From Thermocrinis sp. (GTDB lineage: Bacteria; Aquificota; Aquificia; Aquificales; Aquificaceae), in assembly GCA_022759285.1 (NCBI GenBank), contig JAEMPM010000148.1:1-29719 (forward strand): a stretch of 29,719 nucleotides of DNA, written 5' to 3'. The position numbers were made by a program, and so were the translations under genes. Shown here in pieces: positions 1 to 6,828 of this stretch. The notes under the pieces were generated by a model. The model was given only the letters and a program-made list of their open reading frames with translations, ran no database searches and was not told the DNA's origin. Position 1 is the first letter of the stretch. Each line of letters opens with the position of its first letter.

Positions 1-431
1 GCAACGGAGATTGAGGCATCTGCCAAATTAAAGGCAGGGTAAGAAAATTTTCCGTAGGAAATGTAGATAAAGTCCCTTACCTGTCCCAAAAAAAGACGGT
101 CGTATAAGTTGCCAAGAGCTCCACCACCTATGGCACCCATGCAAAGGGAAACCAAAGGATCTCTTTGCTTGATGGAGTATACAAAGGTTATAAAGACCGC
201 AATAGGTGGAAAAAGTAGCAAAATGGGAAGTCTCAGCCAGTCGGGAGCTTGGGAAAGGATGCCAAAGGCCACGCCCTTGTTATAGACCATAACCAACTTG
301 AGGAAAGGCAGTATTTGTATCTCTCCCTTTATAAACTGCTCCGCCAGGTGCTTTGTATAAAGGTCTGCTATCAATACAAAAAAGCAGACCGTCAAGTAAG
401 TTAAAGCATATTGGCTAAAGAATCTCTCCAT
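1..431 (-). CDS. lspA: Lipoprotein signal peptidase (signal peptidase II), C-terminus cut by window edge
   Basis: This inner-membrane aspartyl protease removes signal peptides from prolipoproteins at the lipobox cysteine. My translation begins MERFFSQYALTYLTV, a first membrane segment. It continues with the family's N-x-G-x-AFG motif (NKGVAFGIL), then GGALGNLYDR, VRDFI and FNLADASIS. The last two carry the conserved catalytic aspartates. About 143 residues are visible; the final membrane helix lies beyond position 1. The ATG at 431 lies inside purL: the two genes share 31 bases in different frames, so lspA is probably the downstream member of the purL transcript. No strong ribosome site precedes it, which fits translational coupling. 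A lipoprotein candidate that would need this enzyme is the transglycosylase at 24776-25708. Identity is secure from four motifs in order; only the missing end is uncertain. Confidence 0.93.
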   Translation of the reverse strand, partial: MERFFSQYALTYLTVCFFVLIADLYTKHLAEQFIKGEIQILPFLKLVMVYNKGVAFGILSQAPDWLRLPILLLFPPIAVFITFVYSIKQRDPLVSLCMGAIGGGALGNLYDRLFLGQVRDFIYISYGKFSYPAFNLADASISV

Positions 432-2629
432 AGTTTTTCTAAATCTTCAACCTTCTCTTTGAGTATGGGCTCTTCGTAGAGCTTCACAATAAGCTCTGGC
501 TCACCTTTTACTTTACCCAAAAGTAGCCAATCTAGTCCCACGCTTTCCACATAGTTTTTCAAAAGTTCTTCCTTATCCTTTTCTATGCTAACCACCACCC
601 TTGTGGGACTTTCGGAGAAGAAAAATCTATCAAGGGCTTCCTCGGTGTAAAGGTTTAGTTCCAGACCAAGTCCTGTGCCAAATAGGCACTCTAAGAGGGC
701 AATCATAAGTCCACCAGTGGATACATCGTGGGCAGAAAGGATTATTTCCTCTCTTATTAGCTTTATTAGAGTTTCATGCAGTAGCTTTTCTTTCTTTAGA
801 TCCACCGCGGGTACATCTCCAGCCACAATTCCATGTACCACCTTTAAGTATTCGCTACCTCCCAAGCTCCAGCTTCTTTTCAGATCTCCTATTAAAAAGA
901 CCAGACTACCCTCCTCCTCAAACTTATGGGTTACGAACCTTTTCCCTTCTATTGCACCCACTGCTACCAAGATAGGAGTTGGGTATATGTTTCTGATTTC
1001 CTTTTCCTCTATCGTCTCGTTGTAGAGGGATACATTTCCGCTTACTACAGGCACACCAAAGAACTTGCAAGCGTCCGCCATTCCCCTTATTGCCATCTCC
1101 AATTGCCACATTACCTCTGGTCTTTCTGGATTTCCAAAGTTCAGACAGTCCGTTATGGCTAAGGGTTGTGCCCCTACACAGGCAAGGTTTCTGAGGGCTT
1201 CCGCCACTATGTACTTTCCACCTTCATAAGGGTTCAAAAAGACCATCCTGCCGTTCCCTTCACAGCTCAAAGCTACGAGCCTTTCGCTTTTTATCTCTGG
1301 GCTCACTACCCACTTTATACGCAAAACCGCAGCATCTCCCCCTGGCACTAATACCGTGTTTGTTCCCACTTGATAATCGTACTGACTGTAAACCCACTCC
1401 TTGGAGCAAACATTGGGAGAGGACAAAAGCTTAAGAAGGGAATCCTTTATATCCTTTTGTTCTAACTCCTCTTCTTTGAAGAACCTAACCTGCTTTATGT
1501 AATCGGGCTCCCTGCTTGGTCTTTCGTAGACAGGTGCCTCCTCAGTTATCAAGCTTACGGGCAATTCTGCCACCAGTTCTCCGTGGAAGTAAGCACGAAA
1601 CATACCATCATCGGTCATTTCCCCCACCACCTCACCTTCCAAATGGAAATCCTTTGCCAACTCCTTCAACCTCTGAACCTTGTCCCTCTCTACCACCAAA
1701 AGCATTCGCTCTTGGCTCTCAGAAAGGAGAATTTCATAAGGGTTCATTCCCTCTTCTCTAAGAGGCACCTTTTCAAGGTATAGCACCACGCCCATTTTGG
1801 ATTTGTTTGCCAGCTCGGAGGATGCACCCGCAAGACCGGCAGCACCAAGGTCCTGAATACCCACCACCAGATCTTCCTCTATTATCCTCATAAGCGCTTC
1901 TATGAGCTTTTTTTCAAAGTAAGGGTCCCCCACTTGCACGTTGGATCTTTTGCTCTCTGTGTCCTCGCTGAACTCACCGGACGCCATAACTGCGCCATGT
2001 ATGCCATCCCTTCCAGTGGAAGAACCTATTAAAAAGAGCAGTTGTCCGGGTTTTGTTGCCCTCGCCCGGAGCATCCTACCCGCAGGGATTATACCAAGGC
2101 AAAAGGCATTCACCAGAGGGTTGGTCTTGTAGCACTCTTCAAAGAAGGTCTCTCCGCCCACCGTAGGAATGCCCACCGAGTTGCCATAGTGAGATATACC
2201 CTTTACTACACCTTTGACTATGTGTTTTGTTCTCGTGTCCAGAGGCAAACCAAACCGCAGAGAGTCTATCAAAGCTATAGGTCTTGCACCCATAGAGAGT
2301 ACGTCCCTTATGATCCCACCCACACCCGTAGCGGCGCCATGGAAGGGTTCTATGAAGGAAGGATGGTTGTGGCTTTCTATCTTAAAGGCTAGCCAAACTT
2401 TATCATCAAGCTTTACAACGCCCGCATTTTCCCCCGGTCCCTGAATTACGTGTTCACCTTGGGTAGGAAAGAGCTTCAAAAGCCTCTTTGACGATTTGTA
2501 AGAGCAATGCTCTGACCAAAGGGCACCAAGAACACCAAGCTCTACATGGTTTGGCTTTCTACCAAGCCTTTTGACTATACTCTCATATTCCTCCTTTGTG
2601 AGCCCGTAAAGCTTATAAATCTCTTCCAC
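401..2629 (-). CDS. purL: Phosphoribosylformylglycinamidine synthase subunit PurL
   Basis: This is the synthetase subunit of step 4 of purine synthesis. It converts FGAR to FGAM with ATP, using ammonia from the PurQ glutaminase via PurS. At 742 residues it is the small PurL form, without fused glutaminase; purQ and purS are not in the window. Visible signatures include ALWSEHCSYKSS near residues 37-48, GPGENAGVV, ESHNHPSFIEPFHGAATGVG, the glycine-rich GGETFFEE, and SGNVSLYNET in the second half. The two halves repeat the AIR-synthetase fold. The start is GTG at 2629. No Shine-Dalgarno is visible, but a TATAAT box lies nine bases upstream, on the stop codon of the permease gene ahead. purL may therefore have its own near-leaderless transcript besides read-through. 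It overlaps lspA downstream by 31 bases. Confidence 0.97.
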   Translation of the reverse strand: MEEIYKLYGLTKEEYESIVKRLGRKPNHVELGVLGALWSEHCSYKSSKRLLKLFPTQGEHVIQGPGENAGVVKLDDKVWLAFKIESHNHPSFIEPFHGAATGVGGIIRDVLSMGARPIALIDSLRFGLPLDTRTKHIVKGVVKGISHYGNSVGIPTVGGETFFEECYKTNPLVNAFCLGIIPAGRMLRARATKPGQLLFLIGSSTGRDGIHGAVMASGEFSEDTESKRSNVQVGDPYFEKKLIEALMRIIEEDLVVGIQDLGAAGLAGASSELANKSKMGVVLYLEKVPLREEGMNPYEILLSESQERMLLVVERDKVQRLKELAKDFHLEGEVVGEMTDDGMFRAYFHGELVAELPVSLITEEAPVYERPSREPDYIKQVRFFKEEELEQKDIKDSLLKLLSSPNVCSKEWVYSQYDYQVGTNTVLVPGGDAAVLRIKWVVSPEIKSERLVALSCEGNGRMVFLNPYEGGKYIVAEALRNLACVGAQPLAITDCLNFGNPERPEVMWQLEMAIRGMADACKFFGVPVVSGNVSLYNETIEEKEIRNIYPTPILVAVGAIEGKRFVTHKFEEEGSLVFLIGDLKRSWSLGGSEYLKVVHGIVAGDVPAVDLKKEKLLHETLIKLIREEIILSAHDVSTGGLMIALLECLFGTGLGLELNLYTEEALDRFFFSESPTRVVVSIEKDKEELLKNYVESVGLDWLLLGKVKGEPELIVKLYEEPILKEKVEDLEKLWRDSLANML

Positions 2630-2635
2630 AGGGAT

Positions 2636-2644
2636 AGTATTATA
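2636..2644 (-). promoter_or_regulatory. Putative -10 box of purL
   Basis: On the minus strand TATAAT lies nine bases before the purL GTG, overlapping the TAA stop of the permease gene. A start point about seven bases downstream would fall almost on the GTG. I see no clear -35 element, so this is inferred from the box alone and from its resemblance to other starts in the window. Coordinates are approximate. Confidence 0.45.
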
Positions 2645-3389
2645 ACCGTCTAAGTGCGGAGCTGTAAGTCAAAAGGGCTGTTAAAAAGGAAGTGAAGAAG
2701 GATACCGAAAGCAAAACAAGCATTACCACTACCTGAAAGACCATTGCACTGACTGGGTCTGCACTCGCCACGATCATACCCACCGCCACGCCCGGTATAT
2801 GCACCAGTCCTGCAGACCTGAGCATGTTGTATTTTGGTATCATAGACACCCTTATAGCGTTTTGGATCACATCCTCCATAGCCTTCTTTAACGGAGCCCC
2901 CAAGGCAACCTTTGCCTCTATCTCCATTATTCGGTTGAAGGCTTCCGAACGCATCCTTTCAAAGGTCAAAGAAACATTGCTGAGGGAATTGCCAAGCACC
3001 AATCCCCAAAGGGTGATCATACTAACCGGGTCTTTTCTAACGTAGCCCATCAAATAGAGTAGAACAAACACAAAGGAGGATGGGACCACCAGAGCTATGT
3101 AGCTCTTTAAAAAAAGCATTCCAAAGCTGCCCTCTAGCTTGAGCCTTTCTACTGCAATTATGCTTCCAAAGATAGACATCAAAAAGAGGATTAGCATTAG
3201 AAAGGTAAAAGATTGCACTTTTAAGATAAACTGGAGGACATAACCCACCAAAAGAAGTTGGACTGTAGTCCTTATTGAGCTCTCAAGCAGATCCCTTTCT
3301 GCCCGTAGGTTGTAAAAGTAAGAGAGGGCTACCGCAAAGAGGACTAAAATAAAAGCTTTAGGTAAGTGGCTTGGCTCAAAGCTGTTCAT
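2640..3389 (-). CDS. FetB-like (UPF0014) ABC transporter permease
   Basis: This integral membrane protein of about 249 residues belongs to the UPF0014/FetB family. E. coli FetB pairs with the ATPase FetA and is linked to iron export and oxidative stress resistance. Recognisable parts are the RTTVQLLLVGYVL segment, the SMITLWGLVLGNSLSNVSLTFERM region and the VHIPGVAVGMIVASADP stretch typical of the family; several hydrophobic segments are evident. The frame stays open to 3434, but I choose the ATG at 3389. It forms an ATGA overlap with the queC stop and is preceded by AAAGGA. No ATP-binding partner is next to it, so FetA must be elsewhere or the protein acts differently. The substrate cannot be read from sequence. 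Confidence 0.82.
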   Translation of the reverse strand: MNSFEPSHLPKAFILVLFAVALSYFYNLRAERDLLESSIRTTVQLLLVGYVLQFILKVQSFTFLMLILFLMSIFGSIIAVERLKLEGSFGMLFLKSYIALVVPSSFVFVLLYLMGYVRKDPVSMITLWGLVLGNSLSNVSLTFERMRSEAFNRIMEIEAKVALGAPLKKAMEDVIQNAIRVSMIPKYNMLRSAGLVHIPGVAVGMIVASADPVSAMVFQVVVMLVLLSVSFFTSFLTALLTYSSALRRL

Positions 3390-4027
3390 AAAAGTCCTTT
3401 TAAAGCCTCCTCTCTTTGTTTGCAGGTGGCACACTCTCCACAGGGTGGCTCTGTGCCCCTATAGCAGGAGTATGTTTTTTCAAAGGGGACTCCCAGTTCC
3501 TTCCCCAAAAGGGCAATTTCCCTCTTTGTCATACCCAAAAAGGGTGCGTAAATTTTCATGGGAACCTTTTTTGTAGCGGTTAAGATAGAACCTGCAGTAA
3601 GGGCACTTTGGGCGGAAGTTATGAACTCGGGTCTGCAATCGGGATAAGGAGTATCCAAGGAATGTACCGCTATGCCTACCGTGTCCACTCCCAAGGCGTC
3701 CGCATAAGCTCCCGCAATGGCTAAAAAGATCAGATTTCTCATGGGCACTGTGGTAATGGGCGGTGCGTTGGAGTATTCTTCTGAGGGCACCTCTGGACCT
3801 CCTTCCAAAAGGGCGGAGGTAGTTATTCCCTTCAAAGAGGGTACATCCACTATTAGATGCTCAACGCCCGCTAGCTTTGCTAACTCCTTTGCGTACTTTA
3901 GCTCTACCTTATGTCTCTGTCCATAATTAAAGGATATGGCAATAACCCTGTCAAACTCTTTCTTTGCAAGCCACAAAAGGGTAGTGCTGTCCAATCCTCC
4001 AGAAAAGAGAACTATTATGCTTTTCAT
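3386..4027 (-). CDS. queC: 7-cyano-7-deazaguanine (preQ0) synthase QueC
   Basis: QueC turns 7-carboxy-7-deazaguanine into preQ0 with ATP and ammonia, a step in queuosine synthesis for tRNA. The product is 213 residues. The ATP-pyrophosphatase loop SGGLDS lies at residues 9-14, and the zinc-binding cluster CYRGTEPPCGECATC near the C-terminus completes the family pattern. The frame remains open upstream to 4174, but that extension is only the tRNA-Leu gene read in frame. The ATG at 4027 gives the usual family N-terminus, MKSIIVLFSGG. It sits 11 bases after the tRNA 3' end with no ribosome site, so tRNA and queC probably share a transcript. queC overlaps the permease downstream by ATGA. Other Q-pathway genes are not in the window. 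Confidence 0.95.
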   Translation of the reverse strand: MKSIIVLFSGGLDSTTLLWLAKKEFDRVIAISFNYGQRHKVELKYAKELAKLAGVEHLIVDVPSLKGITTSALLEGGPEVPSEEYSNAPPITTVPMRNLIFLAIAGAYADALGVDTVGIAVHSLDTPYPDCRPEFITSAQSALTAGSILTATKKVPMKIYAPFLGMTKREIALLGKELGVPFEKTYSCYRGTEPPCGECATCKQREEALKGLL

Positions 4028-4038
4028 AGTTTTTTTAA

Positions 4039-4122
4039 TGCCGGAGGAGGGACTCGAACCCCCACGCCCTTGCGGGCAGGAGATTTTGAGTCTCCCGCGT
4101 CTGCCAGTTCCGCCACTCCGGC
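4039..4122 (-). tRNA. tRNA-Leu, anticodon CAA (decodes UUG)
   Basis: The minus strand folds as a class II tRNA. The acceptor arm is GCCGGAG with CTCCGGC and discriminator A at 4039. The anticodon stem is GGAGA/TCTCC with loop CTCAAAA, so the anticodon is CAA. A long variable arm (CTGCCCGCAAGGGCG region) and the TTCGAGTCC T-loop follow. The length is 84 bases and CCA is not encoded. A back-to-back -10 palindrome lies just upstream, and queC begins 11 bases downstream. Confidence 0.95.
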
Positions 4123-4129
4123 TTAGGTA

Positions 4130-4162
4130 TATAATTATAATGTGATTTGCCACAAAATCCAA
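4130..4162. promoter_or_regulatory. Divergent promoter region between tRNA-Leu and yggS
   Basis: TATAATTATA at 4130-4139 is a perfect palindrome. Read on the plus strand, the TATAAT at 4130-4135 ends six bases before the yggS GTG at 4142. Read on the minus strand, TATAAT (complement of 4134-4139) lies about 11 bases before the tRNA 5' end. It has a TTGGAT -35-like element (complement of 4157-4162) at 17-base spacing. Both directions therefore look served by overlapping -10 elements. The plus-strand -35 is poor. Confidence 0.6.
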
Positions 4163-4813
4163 GAGATTGAACAAAGACTCACAAAGGCTTGCGAAAGGGC
4201 AGGAAGAAAAAGAGAGGATGTCCTGCTTCTTGCTGCATCAAAGTACGCCAACGCAGAAAAGATAAGGGAAGCTTATCAATGTGGTGTGCGTGTTTTTGGA
4301 GAAAGCAGAGCCCAGGACTTTCTTAAGAAGTTCGAAGAGCTCAAGAACCTTCCCATAGACTGGCACTTCATAGGAAACTTGCAAACCAACAAAGTAAAGT
4401 ACATCATAGACAAAGTATCCCTCATCCACTCCTTAGACAGGCAATCCCTTGCGGAGGAAATTCAAAAGAGGGCGGAAAAACTCGGAAAGGTTCAAGACGT
4501 TCTCATTGAGGTAAATGTAGGAAAGGAAGAGACAAAGGGAGGCGTTTATGAGGAGGATTTAGAAAAACTCTTTGAATACTGCCTGAGTTTAAAAAATCTG
4601 AGAGTTCTTGGTCTTATGGCAATTCCTCCTCACAAGGAAAACCCAGAGGAAGTAAGACCTTACTTTGTGAAGCTAAGAAAACTAAAAGAAAAGCTGGAGG
4701 AGTTGTATAAGATAGAGCTTCCTCACCTCTCAATGGGAATGTCCGAGGATTTTGAAGTTGCAGTGGAAGAAGGTGCCACCATAGTCAGGATAGGCTCCGC
4801 CATTTTTTCATGA
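4142..4813 (+). CDS. yggS: YggS/PROSC family pyridoxal-phosphate homeostasis protein
   Basis: This is a PLP-binding single-domain TIM barrel of 223 residues. Family members bind PLP without a known reaction and keep vitamin B6 and amino-acid pools balanced. Visible features are LLLAASKYAN with the PLP lysine, GESRAQDF, the WHFIGNLQTNK motif, IEVNVGKEETKGG, GLMAIPP and the C-terminal SMGMSEDFEVAVEEGATIVRIGSAIF signature. The start is GTG at 4142, giving an N-terminus of normal family length. It has no ribosome site and a TATAAT box six bases upstream, so the mRNA is probably leaderless. Downstream, pdxA (PLP synthesis) lies on the other strand, a loose B6 connection. Confidence 0.95.
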   Translation: MICHKIQEIEQRLTKACERAGRKREDVLLLAASKYANAEKIREAYQCGVRVFGESRAQDFLKKFEELKNLPIDWHFIGNLQTNKVKYIIDKVSLIHSLDRQSLAEEIQKRAEKLGKVQDVLIEVNVGKEETKGGVYEEDLEKLFEYCLSLKNLRVLGLMAIPPHKENPEEVRPYFVKLRKLKEKLEELYKIELPHLSMGMSEDFEVAVEEGATIVRIGSAIFS

Positions 4814-4831
4814 AATTTTCATCGTTGAACT

Positions 4832-4867
4832 TATAATATAAATTACATCAAAACCCTATAAGGAGGT
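4832..4867 (+). promoter_or_regulatory. Promoter -10 and strong ribosome site of the small secreted protein
   Basis: TATAAT at 4832-4837 follows the yggS stop. AGGAGGT at 4861-4867 lies seven bases before the ATG at 4874. This gives a normal leader of about 30 bases, unlike the leaderless layout of its neighbours. I see no convincing -35 match. Confidence 0.55.
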
Positions 4868-4873
4868 GTTACC

Positions 4874-5113
4874 ATGAGGAAACTTTTAGCAGCCCTTTTA
4901 GCAGCAGCTTTTGCAGGTGCCGCAATGGCGCAACAAGCCGCTCAGCCCGCACAAGCTGAACAAAAGAAGGAAGAAGCACCTGCTGCCCAAGAGCAGAAGA
5001 ATGTAAAGAAAGCTAAGAAGGTTAAGAAGGTCAAGAAGGCCAAGAAGGCTGAGCAAAAGCAAGAGCAAAAGCAAGAACAAAAGCAAGAGCAAAAGCAAGA
5101 AGAGAAGAAGTAA
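4874..5113 (+). CDS. Small secreted Lys/Gln/Glu/Ala-rich repeat protein
   Basis: I do not recognise this 79-residue protein. Residues 1-19 are a textbook signal peptide (MRKLLAALLAAAFAGAAMA, cleavage probable after AMA). The mature part is an Ala/Gln/Glu-rich spacer, then five KK[AV] units, then four QKQE units, ending EEKK. It has no cysteine and no hydrophobic core, so it is probably extended or helical, highly charged and periplasmic or secreted. It is a single-gene unit with its own -10, a perfect AGGAGGT site and a strong terminator, suggesting high expression. Possible roles (binding nucleic acid, polyphosphate or cell wall; stress protection) are guesses. A leucine-rich frame on the opposite strand is a shadow of the repeats. 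Confidence 0.8.
   Translation: MRKLLAALLAAAFAGAAMAQQAAQPAQAEQKKEEAPAAQEQKNVKKAKKVKKVKKAKKAEQKQEQKQEQKQEQKQEEKK
5006..5101 (+). repeat. Two adjacent in-frame tandem repeats inside the small secreted protein
   Basis: Positions 5006-5050 hold five 9-base units (AAGAAGGTY-like, coding Lys-Lys-Ala/Val). Positions 5054-5101 hold four 12-base units (CAAAAGCAAGAR, coding Gln-Lys-Gln-Glu). The 12-base units differ only at their last base and alternate G and A. Unit lengths are multiples of three, so copy number can change without a frameshift. Confidence 0.9.
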
Positions 5114-5123
5114 TCTTCCTGTA

Positions 5124-5144
5124 GGGGGCTTTGTGCCCCCTTTT
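5124..5144. terminator. Rho-independent terminator
   Basis: GGGGGC, loop TTTGT, GCCCCC and TTTT end the small secreted-protein transcript on the plus strand. The pdxA stop codon is complementary to 5144-5146, so the hairpin lies just beyond pdxA on the minus strand. It may serve both, although the T-tract is better for the plus strand. Confidence 0.85.
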
Positions 5145-6103
5145 CATTTGTTATTTTTAGCTAATCTTTCGCATAGTCTTAGAGCATGTAGGGAGGGAGA
5201 GATATCTGCTATTCCTTTCCATGCTATATCGTAAGCGGTTCCGTGATCGGGAGAAGTTCTTGGAAAGGGAATTCCAAGGGTCATATTTACTCCCTCTTTG
5301 AAGGCTAAAAGTTTAAAAGGTATTAGTCCTTGATCATGATACATGCACAAAAATAGGTCGTAATCTCTGTTTAAAAAGGCAGTGTCTGGGGATAGGGGAC
5401 CATCCACTGTGTATCCCATAGACTTTAATTCCTCCACCGCGGGAGCAATTTCTTTTATATCTTCCTCTCCAATGGTTCCACCTTCTCCTGCATGGGGATT
5501 CAGTCCCAAAACTCCAATCTTGGGGGATTTTTTAAACCATCTTTTAAATTCCTCCGCCAAAAATTTGACCTTTTTTACTATATTTTCCCTTTTAACCCTT
5601 TCTATTGCCTCCTTCAGAGATATATGAGTGCTAAGCAGGGCAACTTTTATAGTTTCTGAATACATCAACATGGCGTAATCCCTTACCCTAGAAGCCTGTG
5701 CCAAAAACTCAGTTTGACCCTCGTAAGAAAAGCCTGCAATCCTAGCCCAAAACTTGCTTATGGGCATAGTCAAAAGCCCGTCTATGTTACCATAAACTGC
5801 ATCTACCACAGCCCTTCCCAAATAGGCTACTGCCACTTTTCCCGAAGTGTAAGAGGGGGATGGTCTTTCTACGTCGCATATGTTCAGATCAATGAGATAA
5901 ACGCCCGGAACGTTTACTTCCTGTGGGCTGTTTATTAAATTGGCGGTAAAATCCCTTCCAAGTTCCTTTGCACAGGCTTTTAAGATCTTCTCCTCTCCGT
6001 ATATTATGTATGCGTATTGGGGGTCCAGGTGGTTCATCAGACGCACTATTATCTCTGGTCCCACCCCTGCTGGATCTCCTATAGTGATGCCGATTTTAAG
6101 CAT
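5144..6103 (-). CDS. pdxA: 4-hydroxythreonine-4-phosphate dehydrogenase
   Basis: PdxA oxidises 4-phosphohydroxy-L-threonine with NAD in the DXP-dependent route to pyridoxal phosphate, just before PdxJ. The 319 residues match the family length. The N-terminus MLKIGITIGDPAGVGPEI is diagnostic. Metal-binding histidines are visible in STHISLKEA, GLNPHAGEGGTIGEED and CMYHDQGLIPFK. The C-terminal RTSPDHGTAYDIAWKG is also typical. The ATG at 6103 has no ribosome site. It lies five bases from TATAAG and 11 from TATAAT on the minus strand, within a palindromic -10 shared with the divergent disulfide oxidoreductase, so a leaderless transcript is likely. yggS nearby is also B6-related. Confidence 0.96.
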   Translation of the reverse strand: MLKIGITIGDPAGVGPEIIVRLMNHLDPQYAYIIYGEEKILKACAKELGRDFTANLINSPQEVNVPGVYLIDLNICDVERPSPSYTSGKVAVAYLGRAVVDAVYGNIDGLLTMPISKFWARIAGFSYEGQTEFLAQASRVRDYAMLMYSETIKVALLSTHISLKEAIERVKRENIVKKVKFLAEEFKRWFKKSPKIGVLGLNPHAGEGGTIGEEDIKEIAPAVEELKSMGYTVDGPLSPDTAFLNRDYDLFLCMYHDQGLIPFKLLAFKEGVNMTLGIPFPRTSPDHGTAYDIAWKGIADISPSLHALRLCERLAKNNK

Positions 6104-6109
6104 TCGAGC

Positions 6110-6121
6110 TTATAATTATAA
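6110..6121. promoter_or_regulatory. Palindromic divergent -10 element (pdxA / disulfide oxidoreductase)
   Basis: TTATAATTATAA is a perfect 12-base palindrome in the 39-base gap between two divergent starts. Plus-strand TATAAT at 6111-6116 gives a short leader containing AGGAGGT for the gene at 6143. Minus-strand TATAAT (complement of 6115-6120) puts the start point near the pdxA ATG. I see no good -35 at 17 bases on either side. Confidence 0.6.
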
Positions 6122-6142
6122 ACTCATAAAGGAGGTCAAAAA

Positions 6143-6811
6143 ATGCTCTTGAACTTAGAAGTGAGAGCCCAACTAAGGGAGCTGTTCGAAAAGGAGCTTG
6201 AAAATCCTGTGAATCTAAAGCTTTTTAGCCAAGCCATAGGTTGTGAGACATGCTCTACTACGGAAGAGCTTCTTAAGGAAGTGGAAGGGCTATCCCAAGG
6301 TAAAGTAAAACTTGAAATATATTCACCGTTGATAGACAAAGATAAGGCATCCGCCTATGGCGTTGAGAGGGTGCCTACCATTGTTATAGAGGGGGAAAAG
6401 GATTATGGCATAAGGTATGTGGGACTTCCTGCGGGGCTTGAATTTTCAACCCTCATAAACGGTATCATTCAAGTTTCAAAGAGAAAGCCCAGACTTAGCG
6501 AAAGAACCTTAGAGATTCTCCAGTCCATAGACATACCTATGGAAATTTTGGTCTTTGTGACCACATCCTGTGGCTACTGTCCCGCTGCTGCGTTGATGGC
6601 TATGAACTTTGCCATCGCAAGCGACTACATAAGCGCAGTGATTATGGACGCCACCGAAAACATGGACCTTGCGGAGGTCTATCAGGTGGTTGGTGTGCCA
6701 AAGATCGTTATAAACAGAGGTGTGGCAGAGTTTGTAGGAGCTCAACCGGAAAACGCTTTCCTAGGATATTTGGTGAATGCCTACGAAAAGATTAAGGGGG
6801 AATTAAAATAA
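6143..6811 (+). CDS. Protein disulfide oxidoreductase (two thioredoxin folds)
   Basis: This is a thermophile PDO of 222 residues made of two thioredoxin/glutaredoxin-like units. Such proteins form and exchange disulfides in the cytosol of hyperthermophiles and are known in Aquifex and archaea. The N-terminal unit has CETC (Cys34, Cys37) and a VPT cis-proline loop near residue 78. The C-terminal unit has CGYC (Cys143, Cys146) and VPK further on. Both CxxC sites are intact, so both units may be redox active; CGYC is the more classical pair. AAAGGAGGT precedes the ATG at good spacing. Transaldolase follows after 17 bases, so they are probably co-transcribed. The reducing partner is not in the window. 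Confidence 0.92.
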   Translation: MLLNLEVRAQLRELFEKELENPVNLKLFSQAIGCETCSTTEELLKEVEGLSQGKVKLEIYSPLIDKDKASAYGVERVPTIVIEGEKDYGIRYVGLPAGLEFSTLINGIIQVSKRKPRLSERTLEILQSIDIPMEILVFVTTSCGYCPAAALMAMNFAIASDYISAVIMDATENMDLAEVYQVVGVPKIVINRGVAEFVGAQPENAFLGYLVNAYEKIKGELK

Positions 6812-6828
6812 GGTAGAGGAGGTTTGTC

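Noticed and set aside
3390..3434. 15-residue extension of the FetB-like permease
   Set aside because: It lies inside queC; the ATG at 3389 gives an ATGA junction and has a ribosome site.
4028..4174. 49-residue N-terminal extension of queC
   Set aside because: It is the tRNA-Leu gene read in frame; the family N-terminus begins at the ATG at 4027.
4898..5098. Leucine-rich frame opposite the secreted repeat protein
   Set aside because: It is the antisense reading of the Lys/Gln/Glu repeats, with no ribosome site, and ends at the other gene's signal region.
5006..5101. CRISPR-like array
   Set aside because: Units are 9 and 12 bases, contiguous, without spacers, and code in frame.
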